The notes below the pieces were generated by a model. It did no database searches, was not told the DNA's origin, and saw only the letters and a list, made by a program, of their open reading frames with translations. This document shows, in pieces, positions 51,477 through 60,775 of a stretch of 64,000 nt of DNA. Source of the DNA: CAITSH01 sp945892985 (GTDB lineage: Bacteria; Pseudomonadota; Gammaproteobacteria; Burkholderiales; SG8-39); NCBI GenBank assembly GCA_945892985.1, contig CAMDDU010000006.1, positions 1-64,000 on the forward strand. Direction: 5' to 3'. Each line of letters opens with the position of its first letter. Within the stretch, counting starts at the first letter, position 1. The translations under genes and the position numbers were made by a program.

Positions 51477-52157
51477 TCAGACGTGGCCGAATTTCTTTAG
51501 CGCCTCGGCCAAGCTCAGGCCGTTCTTCAGTTCGCTGCGGATGTTTTTTTCGATTTCCGTCAGGCGCTCAACCTCAAGCAGCACTGGCTCGGCGATGCCC
51601 GCGGGAATGACGATCACGCCGTCCTCGTCGCCCAGGATGAAGTCACCGGGCTTTACCTCCACCAGGCCGGCGGCAGCACCGCGCATGAACACCGGCATCT
51701 GGCTGCCGGTCACCTTCCAGCGCCCTATCGACTGCACCGGCGTGCGGTATGTGGCGAACACCGGGAAGTCCAGCTCCCCAAGCCAGCGGATATCACGAAT
51801 GCCGCCATCGACCAGTGCTCCGGTACAACCGCGCTCCTTCATGCCAATGGCGATCAATTCGCCGAAATAACAGATGCCCTCGCCATCACCGCTCCACACG
51901 CTGATCTCGCCCTGCGACAGGCCCTGGCAGGCTTGCATCTTGTCGGCGTCACCGCCCATGGCGTAGGGCGTCATCTGCCCGCGAATCGTGTAAGCCCAGC
52001 CGGCGATACGCCCGGCCGTCACCGGGTAGGGCGAGAACTGCGGCGACAAGCCCTGGTTAAGCAAACCCATGCTGTCGAGCACGTCGGCCACGTTGGCGGT
52101 GTCCACCTGCAGGTAACGCCGGCGGATTTTTTCTTTTTGCTGCGTGTTCAGCGGCAT
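51477..52157 (-). CDS. RraA-family aldolase/decarboxylase-like protein
   Basis: 226 residues. It has the RraA fold with TANVADVLDSMGLLNQGLSPQ, GWAYTIRGQMTP, GELIAIGMKERGCTGALVDGGIRDI (the G-x-x-x-D-G-x-x-R-D motif that binds Mg and substrate) and PGDFILGDEDGVIVIP. Members are either RNase E inhibitors or class II 4-hydroxy-4-methyl-2-oxoglutarate/4-carboxy-4-hydroxy-2-oxoadipate aldolases and oxaloacetate decarboxylases. Retention of R-D favours an enzyme. It lies between nadX and a Bug receptor gene on the same strand, with short gaps (51 and 67 bases). Confidence 0.83.
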   Translation of the reverse strand: MPLNTQQKEKIRRRYLQVDTANVADVLDSMGLLNQGLSPQFSPYPVTAGRIAGWAYTIRGQMTPYAMGGDADKMQACQGLSQGEISVWSGDGEGICYFGELIAIGMKERGCTGALVDGGIRDIRWLGELDFPVFATYRTPVQSIGRWKVTGSQMPVFMRGAAAGLVEVKPGDFILGDEDGVIVIPAGIAEPVLLEVERLTEIEKNIRSELKNGLSLAEALKKFGHV

Positions 52158-52208
52158 GAAATCGATCTCCGGGATGGGACGGTGAATGTCTTGTTCAAGC
52201 CGCGCCGC

Positions 52209-53042
52209 TCAGGTTCCCACCCTGAGCGGCGCCGTCATTTTGCGTAACAACGCGATCACGCTACGCGCGGTTATTTTCCCCGTCTTGGGGTTTTCCGAGG
52301 GAATGTTTTCTATGCTCATGCTCATCAGGGCGGAATCAGAATCCACCTCGATGCGGTGCACGTTGCGCGTAAGCGACGGGTCGGCCCATATTTCCAGCAC
52401 GGTCTTTTCCGGGCCTATGCCGGCCAGCGCGAGTGCCACCACGACATTGAGGTTGGCGGGAAAGCCTCTTGCGGCCTCGCGGGCATTACCCGTGAATACC
52501 TTGAGGGGCGCCTTGAGATCGCTGATATCGATATTGTGTTCAAGCAGGTAGGGTGCGCCGGCAAGACCCTTGGGGGGCTTGCGCGTGACCATGCGCACCG
52601 AATGAATCGTGCCTTCAGCGGCGGCGATCACCGCATCCAGTCCGATCAACGCGCCGGTGGGCACAATAATGGTGCCACCCGTTTCGGCGGCCAGCCGCAC
52701 CAGGTAGTCGTTGCTCAGCAACGCGCCCACCGACAACACGATGAGTTTCTTTTGGGCGCGCAGCAAGGGTTCTGCGATCTGCGGCAACAACTCTGCTGGG
52801 GCGCATTCGATCACGATGTCGGCATGCTTGCCCAGTTCGCCCAATCCGACTACGGCCACCGCCGGCGCGAACCCGCGCACAAATTCAGCCGCCTTGTCGA
52901 TGTTCTTTGCCGAAACCGCCGTAAGCACAAAGCCCGGGATGCCGCCGCTATCGAGCTTGAGCGCCAGCGCCTTGCCAATCGCCCCCAGCCCGGCGATCGC
53001 GACGCGCATCTCAGCGGCCCCCTCCGCTTTGCTATTTGTCAT
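52209..53042 (-). CDS. nadX: L-aspartate dehydrogenase
   Basis: 277 residues. The Rossmann motif is VAIAGLGAIGKALALKLDSG, followed by ADIVIECAPAELLPQ, GGTIIVPTGALIGLDAV, VTRKPPKGLAGAP and the catalytic His in LTRNVHRIEVDSD. It oxidises aspartate with NAD(P) to iminoaspartate, for NAD synthesis or aspartate catabolism; iminoaspartate hydrolyses to oxaloacetate. ATG 53009 (MRVAIAGLG), preceded by GGAGGGGG, is a good alternative start 11 codons in. Neighbouring RraA- and Bug-type genes suggest a catabolic setting. Confidence 0.87.
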   Translation of the reverse strand: MTNSKAEGAAEMRVAIAGLGAIGKALALKLDSGGIPGFVLTAVSAKNIDKAAEFVRGFAPAVAVVGLGELGKHADIVIECAPAELLPQIAEPLLRAQKKLIVLSVGALLSNDYLVRLAAETGGTIIVPTGALIGLDAVIAAAEGTIHSVRMVTRKPPKGLAGAPYLLEHNIDISDLKAPLKVFTGNAREAARGFPANLNVVVALALAGIGPEKTVLEIWADPSLTRNVHRIEVDSDSALMSMSIENIPSENPKTGKITARSVIALLRKMTAPLRVGT

Positions 53043-53137
53043 TGCGTATCCATTTTTTTATTTTTCAAAAATCAGCCATGGCCAGTTTAACGCTTCGTGC
53101 CGGAGGTCGCCGGGAACCAGGCGCAGGGTGGCCCTCA

Positions 53138-53175
53138 CAAACAAAACGCCGCCAGGCATTGCGGCTTGGCGGCGT
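53138..53175 (-). terminator. Rho-independent terminator after phaZ
   Basis: Stem ACGCCGCCA/TGGCGGCGT with a 12-base loop is followed on the minus strand by TTTTGTTTGT. It sits 24 bases after the phaZ stop. Confidence 0.8.
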
Positions 53176-53198
53176 GGATTGCGTCAATACGGAAACCC

Positions 53199-54422
53199 TC
53201 AGTCGTGCTTTTGGATGAATCCCCGAATGTGCGGATAAATCACTTCACGCCAGCGCCTGCCGCTGAATATGCCGTAATGCCCGACCTTGGGCACCATGAA
53301 GTGATCCTTCATCTTGGCCGGTATTTTGGTGCAAAGATCGTGCGCCGCGGCCGTCTGGCCGTTGCCCGAAATATCGTCGAACTCGCCCTCGATGGTAAGC
53401 AAGGCGGTCTTGGTGATAGCCGCCGGCCGCACCAACTCCTCGCGCACAAACATGCACCCCCTGGGCAGGGCGAAATCTTGGAACACCGTTTTGATCGTGT
53501 CGATGTAGTACTCGGCCGGCATGTCGAGCACGGCGTTGTACTCGTCGTAGAACTTACGATGCGCTTCGGCCGATTCGCCATCGCCCTGCACCAGGTGATT
53601 ATAGAAATCCCGGTGTGCATCGGCATGGCGCGAGGGGTTCATCGCGACAAAACCGGTGTGTTGCAAAAAGCCCGGATAAACCTGCCGCATGTAACCCGGA
53701 TATTTGAGCGGAACCCGGTGGATCACGCTGCGCTTGAACCAGGACAGCGGCTTTTCGGTCGCCAGATTATTGACCGCGGTCGGGCTTTTGCGCGCGTCGA
53801 TGGGGCCGCCCATCATGGTCATGGTGCGCGGCTTGACCGGTTCGTCACGCTGTGCGATCAGGGAAACGGCGGCGAGCACCGGCACGGTGGGCTGGCATAC
53901 CGAAATCACGTGTACACCCTCGCCGATAAAGCCGACGAATTCGCGCACATAATCGACGTAGTCATCCAGGTGAAAGGCGCCTTCGGTAAGCGGCACCATG
54001 CGCGCATCAACCCAGTCGGTCACATAGACGTCGAAGTCAGGCAGCATGGTGCGTACGGTGTCGCGCAACAAGGTCGCGTGATGTCCCGATAGCGGCGCCA
54101 CGAGCAGTATCTTCGGATCCTGGCGCCTGGTCTTGAGGCCGCGTTGAAAATGAATCAAATGGCAGAACGGCTTTTCCAGCACCGGGACGGCACTTACCGC
54201 CACCGTGTTGCCGCCAAGCAGCGCGTCCTCGATTTGCCACAGCGGCTTTTTATAGCGTTGTGTCAGGCGCAGCATCAGTTCACTGCCGGCGGCCATGCGC
54301 GGTGAAACCGGAAAATAGGAAAACGGGCTTAAGGGATTGGTATAAAGGCGCATGCTGGCTTCGGCGAGGTTGGCCCAGGGGGCTAGCATCGCGTGTTGCA
54401 TCTCATGGATTGCGTAGAGCAT
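53199..54422 (-). CDS. phaZ: Intracellular polyhydroxybutyrate depolymerase
   Basis: 407 residues, no signal peptide. MLYAIHEMQHAMLAPWANLAE is the usual N-terminus of the PhaZ1 group. A lipase-box-like segment VISVCQPTVPVLAAVS places Cys as the nucleophile (~183), as in i-PHB depolymerases. The catalytic His lies in PKVGHYGIFSGRRWRE and Asp likely in TIEGEFDDISGNGQ. It breaks down stored PHB granules to oligomers and 3-hydroxybutyrate. It has its own terminator and no adjacent pha genes. Confidence 0.92.
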   Translation of the reverse strand: MLYAIHEMQHAMLAPWANLAEASMRLYTNPLSPFSYFPVSPRMAAGSELMLRLTQRYKKPLWQIEDALLGGNTVAVSAVPVLEKPFCHLIHFQRGLKTRRQDPKILLVAPLSGHHATLLRDTVRTMLPDFDVYVTDWVDARMVPLTEGAFHLDDYVDYVREFVGFIGEGVHVISVCQPTVPVLAAVSLIAQRDEPVKPRTMTMMGGPIDARKSPTAVNNLATEKPLSWFKRSVIHRVPLKYPGYMRQVYPGFLQHTGFVAMNPSRHADAHRDFYNHLVQGDGESAEAHRKFYDEYNAVLDMPAEYYIDTIKTVFQDFALPRGCMFVREELVRPAAITKTALLTIEGEFDDISGNGQTAAAHDLCTKIPAKMKDHFMVPKVGHYGIFSGRRWREVIYPHIRGFIQKHD

Positions 54423-54546
54423 TCGTGCCTCACCAGTACAGACTAAGAGATTCCTTTATACCAGATCCAGCGTTTTGCTGCACTGCGTCATAGCTGGATT
54501 TGCGCTTCTTCGCGGGATTAGCCGTATTGGACCAGACTGCCGTCTG

Positions 54547-55458
54547 TCAATCCTTAACATATTGACGAATATAGATATTATTTGCCACGAGCGAAAAAAC
54601 AACGAGCCCGGCGCCGATGAACTCCACGGGTAAAAAATGGTGGCCCTGGGCAATGCGAACAGCAAAGGTGACCACCGGCACAAGATTGCCCAAAAGCAAG
54701 GCGTTCAGGGCCCCGATTTGTCGCACCCCCGCATTCCAGGCCAACCCCGCCACCAAGGCGGTAACGATGACAAGAAAAGCCAGATGCGGCGCCACTGCCG
54801 ACACCGCGGCCATTCCGGGAATACGGGTCTCACCGGCCAGCCAAGCCAGCGCCGTCACCACCACCAGCACAGCGGCCGCCGGCAAGGCGGACAAGGTGGT
54901 GTAGCGCAGCGCAGACCAGTGGGCAAAGCGCGCCACACCCGCCGTGTAGCCCATCCAGCAAAGCGCTGCGCCCAGCAGCAGCACGTCGCCAAACCAGGTG
55001 CCGCCATCCTGGGTGGCCGCGACATCGCCTTTAGTTACCACCAGCATCAAACCGGCCACGCATAGCGCGATGCAGGCAAGCGTGAACGCCGGTGGCCGGC
55101 GCCGCTGCACTATCCACTGCCAGAGCGCCGCCAGCGCAGGCTGCAATGAAAGAATGATGACCGCATGCTCGGGCAGGCTGTGCGTCACGCCGATGAAAAA
55201 TAACAGGCCAAAGCCGGTAAAACCGAGGAAGCCGTAGAGGCTTGCGGCAGGCAGGCCGCGCTCGTAGGAGAACGCGCCAATCCCCTCGCGCCAGGCCAGC
55301 AGCACAACAAACACCGGCAGCGCCAACCCGCAGCGCGCCAGCGCAAGGAAGTAAGCGTCCACATGATCGAGCGCGAGTTTGCTCACCGGCGCCTGGCCGC
55401 CCCAGGCCAGCACCGCAATGAGTATCAGTAGTACACCTGGGAGCCTATTTTTTTGCAT
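54547..55458 (-). CDS. EamA/DMT-family transporter
   Basis: 303 residues with ten hydrophobic helices in two EamA halves. The first starts LPGVLLILIAVLAWGGQAPVSKLALDHVD; the second begins around GGTWFGDVLLLGAALCWMGYTAGVARF and ends with ALNALLLGNLVPVVTFAVRIAQGH. Members export metabolites such as amino acids or purines. Substrate unknown. Transcribed alone on the minus strand after the fadD terminator. Confidence 0.88.
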   Translation of the reverse strand: MQKNRLPGVLLILIAVLAWGGQAPVSKLALDHVDAYFLALARCGLALPVFVVLLAWREGIGAFSYERGLPAASLYGFLGFTGFGLLFFIGVTHSLPEHAVIILSLQPALAALWQWIVQRRRPPAFTLACIALCVAGLMLVVTKGDVAATQDGGTWFGDVLLLGAALCWMGYTAGVARFAHWSALRYTTLSALPAAAVLVVVTALAWLAGETRIPGMAAVSAVAPHLAFLVIVTALVAGLAWNAGVRQIGALNALLLGNLVPVVTFAVRIAQGHHFLPVEFIGAGLVVFSLVANNIYIRQYVKD

Positions 55459-55515
55459 CAGCGAAGATCAGCGAAGAATTGGGAAAAACATCGAAAACGC
55501 GCACGCCAAGGACAC

Positions 55516-55542
55516 GAAAAAACAGCCGCATAAAGCGGCTGT
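55516..55542 (-). terminator. Rho-independent terminator downstream of fadD
   Basis: Stem ACAGCCGC/GCGGCTGT with loop ATAAA is followed on the minus strand by T6. It lies about 180 bases past the fadD stop, with no gene between. Confidence 0.78.
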
Positions 55543-55722
55543 GCGACCGTGGCATCGTGATTGATTGGGGATTGATGGGTGATAGTCCGGTGATGCCGGG
55601 CTCTGGGCTAATGGTACGCGACCTCATGGTGCGCGACCATTTCATACCAGGGACGCAGTGTAGGGTCTTTAACCCTGTCGCATCAGGCGTCGGCCGGACG
55701 GCAAGGCGCCAGATGGCAAGGA

Positions 55723-57390
55723 TTAGGCCGCCTTTTCCTCCCGCAACATGCGCCGCAGGATTTTCCCGACGTTGGTCTTGGGCAATTCGTCGCGAAAAAC
55801 CACCTGCTTCGGCCGCTTGTAGCCGGTTAGATTGTCCCGGCAATGGCGCATCACCTCGGCCTCGTCGAGCGCGGGATCTTTTTTAACCACAAACAACTTT
55901 ACCGCCTCGCCCGAGTGCTCGTCAGGCACACCCACAACAGCGCATTCGAGCACGCCCGGATGCATCGCGACGACCCCCTCGATCTCGTTCGGGTAAACAT
56001 TGAAACCGGACACCAGGATCATGTCCTTCTTGCGGTCAACGATGCGTACATAGCCATGATCATCCATGATGCCGATATCGCCGCTGCGAAAAGCGCCATC
56101 AGTGGTCATGGCCCGCGCTGTTTCCGCCGGGCTGTTCCAGTAGCCGCTCATGACCTGCGGCCCGGCGATGCATATCTCACCGGCCTCACCGACAGGCAAC
56201 TCGCGCCCCGCATCATCGCGAATGCTGATCATGGTCGAGGGCAGCGGCAGGCCGATCGCACCGTTGTATTCCTTCAAGTCGATGGGATTGATAGTCGCTG
56301 CCGGGGAGGTTTCCGACAGACCGTAGGCCTCCACCAGGGTGCTGCCGGTGACCTGCTGCCAGCGCTCGGCAACGACCTTTTGCACCGCCATCCCGCCACC
56401 GATGGCGAGCTTCAGGCTGGAAAAATCCAACTTTGCAAAGTCAGGGTGGTTGAGCAGCGCGTTGAACAGGGTGTTCACGCCGGTGAACATGGTGAACTTG
56501 TGCTTTGCCAATTCCTTGATAAAAGCCGGTATGTCGCGCGGGTTGGTGATGAGTACATTGCAACCGCCGATGCGCATCATTTTCAGGCAATTGGCGGTCA
56601 GCGAAAAGATATGATAAAGCGGCAGCGCGGTGATGATCACCTGCGGCTTGCTCTCGGCAAAGAACGGACGGATCCAGGCGGTGCTCTGCTCCAGGTTGGC
56701 GAGCAGGTTGCGATGCACCAGCGTGGCGCCCTTGGACACGCCTGTGGTGCCTCCGGTGTACTGCAAAAACGCCACGCCCTCCTGGTCGACGTCGACGTTT
56801 TTCAGGTCGAGGCGCCGACCTTGCGCGATCACATCATTGAAGCGCACGGCGCCCGCCAGGTGAAAGCGTGGCACCATTTTTTTCACATGGCGCAGCACAA
56901 AATTGACCAGCAAGCCCTTGACGCCAAGCATGTCGCCAAGCGAAGCCAGTACCACCTGCTTGACGGCGGTGCGCGCGACGACCTGTTCCAATACATGGGC
57001 AAAATTTTCAAGTATCACAATAGCTTCAGCGCCCGAGTCCTTGAGCTGATGCTCGAGTTCGCGCGGCGTATAAAGCGGATTGACGTTGACCACGACATAG
57101 CCGGCCCGCAACGCGCCGAATACGCACACCGGATACTGCAGGCAGTTTGGCATCATCAGGGCGATGCGCGCACCACGCGCCAGGCCGCACGATTGCACCC
57201 AGGCGCCGAAAGCGGCGGCGAAATGTTCAAGCTCGCCAAAGTTGATGGTCTTGCCCATGTTGCTGTAAGCGGGCCTGTCCCGGAACTTCGCGCAGCTCTT
57301 TTCGAACAGGTCGCCGATTGACCTGAACTGCCGGAAATCAATCTCGGCCGGCACGCCCGGCGGATACGATTTAAGCCATATTTTTTCCAC
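55723..57390 (-). CDS. fadD: Long-chain fatty acid-CoA ligase (FadD-type)
   Basis: 555 residues from GTG 57390 (VEKIWLKSYPPGVPAEIDF), preceded by a run of seven Gs that serves as ribosome site; the frame is open to 57417. AMP-binding motifs: LQYTGGTTGVSKGATLVHRN (P-loop, ~210-229), YGLSETSPA, GEICIAGPQVMSGYWN, FRSGDIGIMDDHGYVRIVDRKKDMI and the C-terminal lysine in RDELPKTNVGKILRR. It activates fatty acids for beta-oxidation. No other fatty acid genes lie beside it. Confidence 0.9.
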   Translation of the reverse strand: MEKIWLKSYPPGVPAEIDFRQFRSIGDLFEKSCAKFRDRPAYSNMGKTINFGELEHFAAAFGAWVQSCGLARGARIALMMPNCLQYPVCVFGALRAGYVVVNVNPLYTPRELEHQLKDSGAEAIVILENFAHVLEQVVARTAVKQVVLASLGDMLGVKGLLVNFVLRHVKKMVPRFHLAGAVRFNDVIAQGRRLDLKNVDVDQEGVAFLQYTGGTTGVSKGATLVHRNLLANLEQSTAWIRPFFAESKPQVIITALPLYHIFSLTANCLKMMRIGGCNVLITNPRDIPAFIKELAKHKFTMFTGVNTLFNALLNHPDFAKLDFSSLKLAIGGGMAVQKVVAERWQQVTGSTLVEAYGLSETSPAATINPIDLKEYNGAIGLPLPSTMISIRDDAGRELPVGEAGEICIAGPQVMSGYWNSPAETARAMTTDGAFRSGDIGIMDDHGYVRIVDRKKDMILVSGFNVYPNEIEGVVAMHPGVLECAVVGVPDEHSGEAVKLFVVKKDPALDEAEVMRHCRDNLTGYKRPKQVVFRDELPKTNVGKILRRMLREEKAA

Positions 57391-57535
57391 AAGCCCCCCC
57401 TTTTCCCGGCACACCACACCTCGGCTTCTGCCGCGCCGCCCTGCGCCATTCAGGACCCATTCAGGGCCTATTCAGGGCCTTTCGCCCGTTTCATTATGCC
57501 GCTTTTCGCTTCCCCCGCCTAAGCAGCGTCCCGCA

Positions 57536-58768
57536 TCAAGCCCCCGGCTTGCTGTGGCCGTGCGTGCGAATTAGCCCGGCCAGTGCCATCGCGACAAAGG
57601 TGAATACCACGGCAATCCAGCCCAGCGTACCGTAATGCGTGATCTCGCCACCGCTTGTGCGGCCAATGATCAGACTTCCCAGAAACACCGCCAGCCCCGA
57701 GCTCATCTGCTGGATGGCGCTGTAAAAGCTCATGAAACTGCCACGCATGCGCGGGTCGGCGGCGGCGGTGATGATGGCCATGGCAGGCACGAAACGGCTG
57801 GGCACGACCGACATGAAAAGGGTCGAGGCAATCAGCGCGCCCCAAAGCGGCAGTGCCGGCAGGTGGGTGGTGAGCAACAGCGGCACGATTGAAATACAAC
57901 TGAAAACGATGAACACACGGCGTTTGCCGTGCAGGTCGGACAGGCGTCCGGCCGCGCGCTGCACGAACAGCGTCACGATGCCGCCGACGAAATACAAAAT
58001 GGCCAGCTCATCCTCCTTCACGCCGACATTGGAGACCATGTAGGGGCTGACGAAAGGAATGACGATAAAGCCGGCGAACATCATCACCGAGGCAAACGCA
58101 TAGGCGAGCAGATGGTTGCGGTTGCCGAACACCAGGCGCAACTGCTCCAGCGGACGCCGGCCGCGCGCCCCTTCGATGTGGCCGCGAACCGGCGGCAACA
58201 CCCATATCGCCAGGGCCAGCATCACGCCCATCAGCCCGGAAATGACATAAAAGGGCATGTGCCAGCCAAAGTGACCGGCCAGATAAAGACTGATCGGCAG
58301 CCCGAACACCGAAGCCAGTGAAAATGCCGACATCACGACCCCTAGCGCCTTGCCGCGCCGCCCCTCTGGAATGACATCGCTGACAATGGCCAGCACCGTC
58401 GATGACAGCACGCCGCCAAAAGCGCCGGCCACGGCGCGCGCAAGCAGCAGGCCGGTGTAGGTTTCAGCATTGGCGCAAAACAGTGCGGTCACCGCAAAGC
58501 AACCGAGCAGCAACGTCAGTGTGCGCTTGCGATCAAAGCGATCGACCACAAACGCCGCGAACAATCCGGCCAGGCTGCCGCACACCGTGTAGATCGAAAC
58601 AAGAAAGCCAAATTGCGTCGGCGTGATCTGGAAAAGCCGCATGAACTGCGGCCCCAGCGGCATCATCAGCATGAAATCGAGCACCATGCCGAACTGCACC
58701 GCCGCCAAAACGCTAAGGGTCAGCCCGTCGCGACGCCTGGGGTGATCGTGCGTGGCCGGTGGATGCAT
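57536..58768 (-). CDS. MFS transporter (drug/H+ antiporter-like, AraJ/YdhP-type)
   Basis: 410 residues with twelve predicted helices. The first MFS half has QFGFLVSIYTVCGSLAGLFAAFVVDRFDRKRTL (motif A region) and LLARAVAGAFGGVLSSTVLAIVSDVIPEGRRGKALG, the long motif typical of AraJ-type permeases. The second half includes GGIVTLFVQRAAGRLSDLHGKRRVF. Export of a small molecule is likely, identity unknown. No adjacent regulator is seen. Confidence 0.87.
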   Translation of the reverse strand: MHPPATHDHPRRRDGLTLSVLAAVQFGMVLDFMLMMPLGPQFMRLFQITPTQFGFLVSIYTVCGSLAGLFAAFVVDRFDRKRTLTLLLGCFAVTALFCANAETYTGLLLARAVAGAFGGVLSSTVLAIVSDVIPEGRRGKALGVVMSAFSLASVFGLPISLYLAGHFGWHMPFYVISGLMGVMLALAIWVLPPVRGHIEGARGRRPLEQLRLVFGNRNHLLAYAFASVMMFAGFIVIPFVSPYMVSNVGVKEDELAILYFVGGIVTLFVQRAAGRLSDLHGKRRVFIVFSCISIVPLLLTTHLPALPLWGALIASTLFMSVVPSRFVPAMAIITAAADPRMRGSFMSFYSAIQQMSSGLAVFLGSLIIGRTSGGEITHYGTLGWIAVVFTFVAMALAGLIRTHGHSKPGA

Positions 58769-58856
58769 CGCCCGAGTTTAACCGCGAAAGATGACCCCCC
58801 CGCTTGCGCTTGCCCCCCCCGGACAAGCCCCATTGCCGCCAGCAAGCGTCGAAAAT

Positions 58857-58883
58857 GACAAAGGGGCCACAGGCCCCTTTGTC
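58857..58883 (-). terminator. Terminator hairpin after fhs
   Basis: GACAAAGGGGCC and GGCCCCTTTGTC form a perfect 12-base stem around the loop ACA, 55 bases past the fhs stop. The transcript then runs into ATTTTCG, a weak U tract. Confidence 0.65.
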
Positions 58884-58937
58884 GTCTTTGCTCTGTTGCG
58901 GCCAGCGTCAACGGTCGCGCTGCCGCGGATCACGGCA

Positions 58938-60608
58938 TCAGAACAAGCCCACCACCTTGCCGTCAACGAGGTCTATCTTGTTGGCCGAGGGCAGCTTAGG
59001 CAGCCCGGGCATGGTCATGATATCGCCGCAGACCATCACCACGAACTCCGCGCCCGCGGCAAGCCGCACCTCGCGCACGTTGATGGCGTGATTCTCCGGC
59101 GCGCCGCGCAACTGCGCGTCGGTCGAGAACGAATACTGCGTCTTGGCCACGCACACCGGGTAGTGACCGTAGCCGTCCTCCTGCAGTTTCTTGATCTGGC
59201 CGCGCACCTTGGCGTCCGCCGTCACTTCGCTCGCGCGATAGACCTTCTTGGCAATCTTGCCAATCTTGTCCCACAACGTGTCCTGCTCGTCGTAGACAAA
59301 AGTCATCTGCGAGGGCTTCTCGCACAGCTCGACCACCATGTGCGCCAGCTCCGCCGCCCCCTTGCCGCCGTCGCCCCAGTGCGTCGCCAGCACCACCTTG
59401 ACACCCAGCTTGGCCATGCGCGATTTGAGCATCTCGACTTCGGCCGCAGTGTCGCTGGTGAACTTATTGATCGACACGACACAGGGAATGCCATACACCT
59501 TGGTGACATTCTCGACGTGACGCTCGAGGTTGACGATACCCTTGTCGAGGGCGACGAGGTTTTCCGTGGTGATGGTCTTCAGGTCGGCGCCGCCGTGGTA
59601 CTTCATCGCACGCACCGTGGCGACGATGACCGCCGCCGAGGGCGCCAGGCCCGATTTGCGGCACTTGATGTCGATGAACTTCTCGGCCCCCAGGTCGGCG
59701 CCAAAGCCCGCTTCGGTGACCACGTAGTCGGCCAGCTTCAACGCAGCCTGCGTGGCGATGACGGTGTTACAACCGTGGGCAATGTTGGCGAAGGGTCCGC
59801 CGTGGACGAAGGCCGGATTATTCTCCAGGGTCTGCACCAGGTTGGGCGCGAGGGCGTCCTTGAGCAACACGGTCATGGCGCCGTGGGCGTTAAGGTCACG
59901 CGCATAGACCGGCTTCTGGTCGCGCGTGTAAGCGACGACGATATTGCCGAGGCGTTTTTTCATATCCTCGAGCGAGGTGGCAAGGCAGAAAATCGCCATC
60001 ACTTCGGAGGCCACCACGATGTCAAAGCCGTCCTCACGCGGATAGCCGTTGCCCGGCCCGCCCAGTGAGGCCACGATCTGGCGCAGCGCCCGGTCGTTCA
60101 TGTCCACCACGCGCTTCCACTGGATGCGGCGCACGTCTATGCCCAGTTCGTTGCCGTGGTGGATGTGGTTATCGAGCAGTGCGGCGAGCAGGTTGTTGGC
60201 AAGCGCAATGGCCGAAAAATCGCCGGTGAAGTGCAGGTTGATGTCCTCCATGGGCACCACCTGCGCGTAACCGCCGCCGGCCGCGCCGCCCTTCATGCCA
60301 AACACCGGGCCTAGCGAGGGCTCCCTCAGGCAGATCATCGCCTTCTTGCCGATGTGATTGAGCGCATCGCCCAGACCGACGGTCGTCGTCGTCTTGCCCT
60401 CGCCCGCCGGCGTCGGGCTGATCGCCGTCACCAGGATAAGCTTGCCGTTCTTCTTGCCCTTCAAGCTGTCAAGGTAGGGCAGGGACACCTTGGCCTTGTA
60501 ATGGCCGTAGGGCTCCAAGTGCTCCTCGCCGATGCCAAGTTTCTCCTGGGCCAGCTTGGCAATGCGCACCATCTTGCCCGCTTGGGCGATTTCGATATCA
60601 CTTGGCAT
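58938..60608 (-). CDS. fhs: Formate-tetrahydrofolate ligase
   Basis: 556 residues, the usual length. The nucleotide loop is AISPTPAGEGKTTTTVGLGD (~65-84). Other family segments: LREPSLGPVFGMKGGAAGGGYAQV, HFTGDFSAIALANNLLAALLDNH, NNPAFVHGGPFANIAHGCN and VVTEAGFGADLGAEKF. It makes 10-formyl-THF from formate and ATP. It lies 167 bases downstream of the formate dehydrogenase alpha gene on the same strand, so formate can be either oxidised or assimilated by products of this region. Confidence 0.95.
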   Translation of the reverse strand: MPSDIEIAQAGKMVRIAKLAQEKLGIGEEHLEPYGHYKAKVSLPYLDSLKGKKNGKLILVTAISPTPAGEGKTTTTVGLGDALNHIGKKAMICLREPSLGPVFGMKGGAAGGGYAQVVPMEDINLHFTGDFSAIALANNLLAALLDNHIHHGNELGIDVRRIQWKRVVDMNDRALRQIVASLGGPGNGYPREDGFDIVVASEVMAIFCLATSLEDMKKRLGNIVVAYTRDQKPVYARDLNAHGAMTVLLKDALAPNLVQTLENNPAFVHGGPFANIAHGCNTVIATQAALKLADYVVTEAGFGADLGAEKFIDIKCRKSGLAPSAAVIVATVRAMKYHGGADLKTITTENLVALDKGIVNLERHVENVTKVYGIPCVVSINKFTSDTAAEVEMLKSRMAKLGVKVVLATHWGDGGKGAAELAHMVVELCEKPSQMTFVYDEQDTLWDKIGKIAKKVYRASEVTADAKVRGQIKKLQEDGYGHYPVCVAKTQYSFSTDAQLRGAPENHAINVREVRLAAGAEFVVMVCGDIMTMPGLPKLPSANKIDLVDGKVVGLF

Positions 60609-60775
60609 GTTGCTGTCTCCTTTGGTTAATGACTTGATTCGCCGCCCCGGAATAATCAGGACGAGGCAAATTCATTACTTTTATTTAATGAAACCAACGA
60701 CTGGCGCAGGTTTCATGTCAATTAATGTGACTTTTTTGGCACCTTTACAACTATCGCTGCCGTAACGCGGCCGGG

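Noticed and set aside
60688..60716. Inverted repeat ATGAAACC/GGTTTCAT downstream of fdsA as a terminator
   Set aside because: The stem is 8 bases around 13, and the following sequence on the minus strand (TAAATAAAAG) is not a T tract; it may be incidental.
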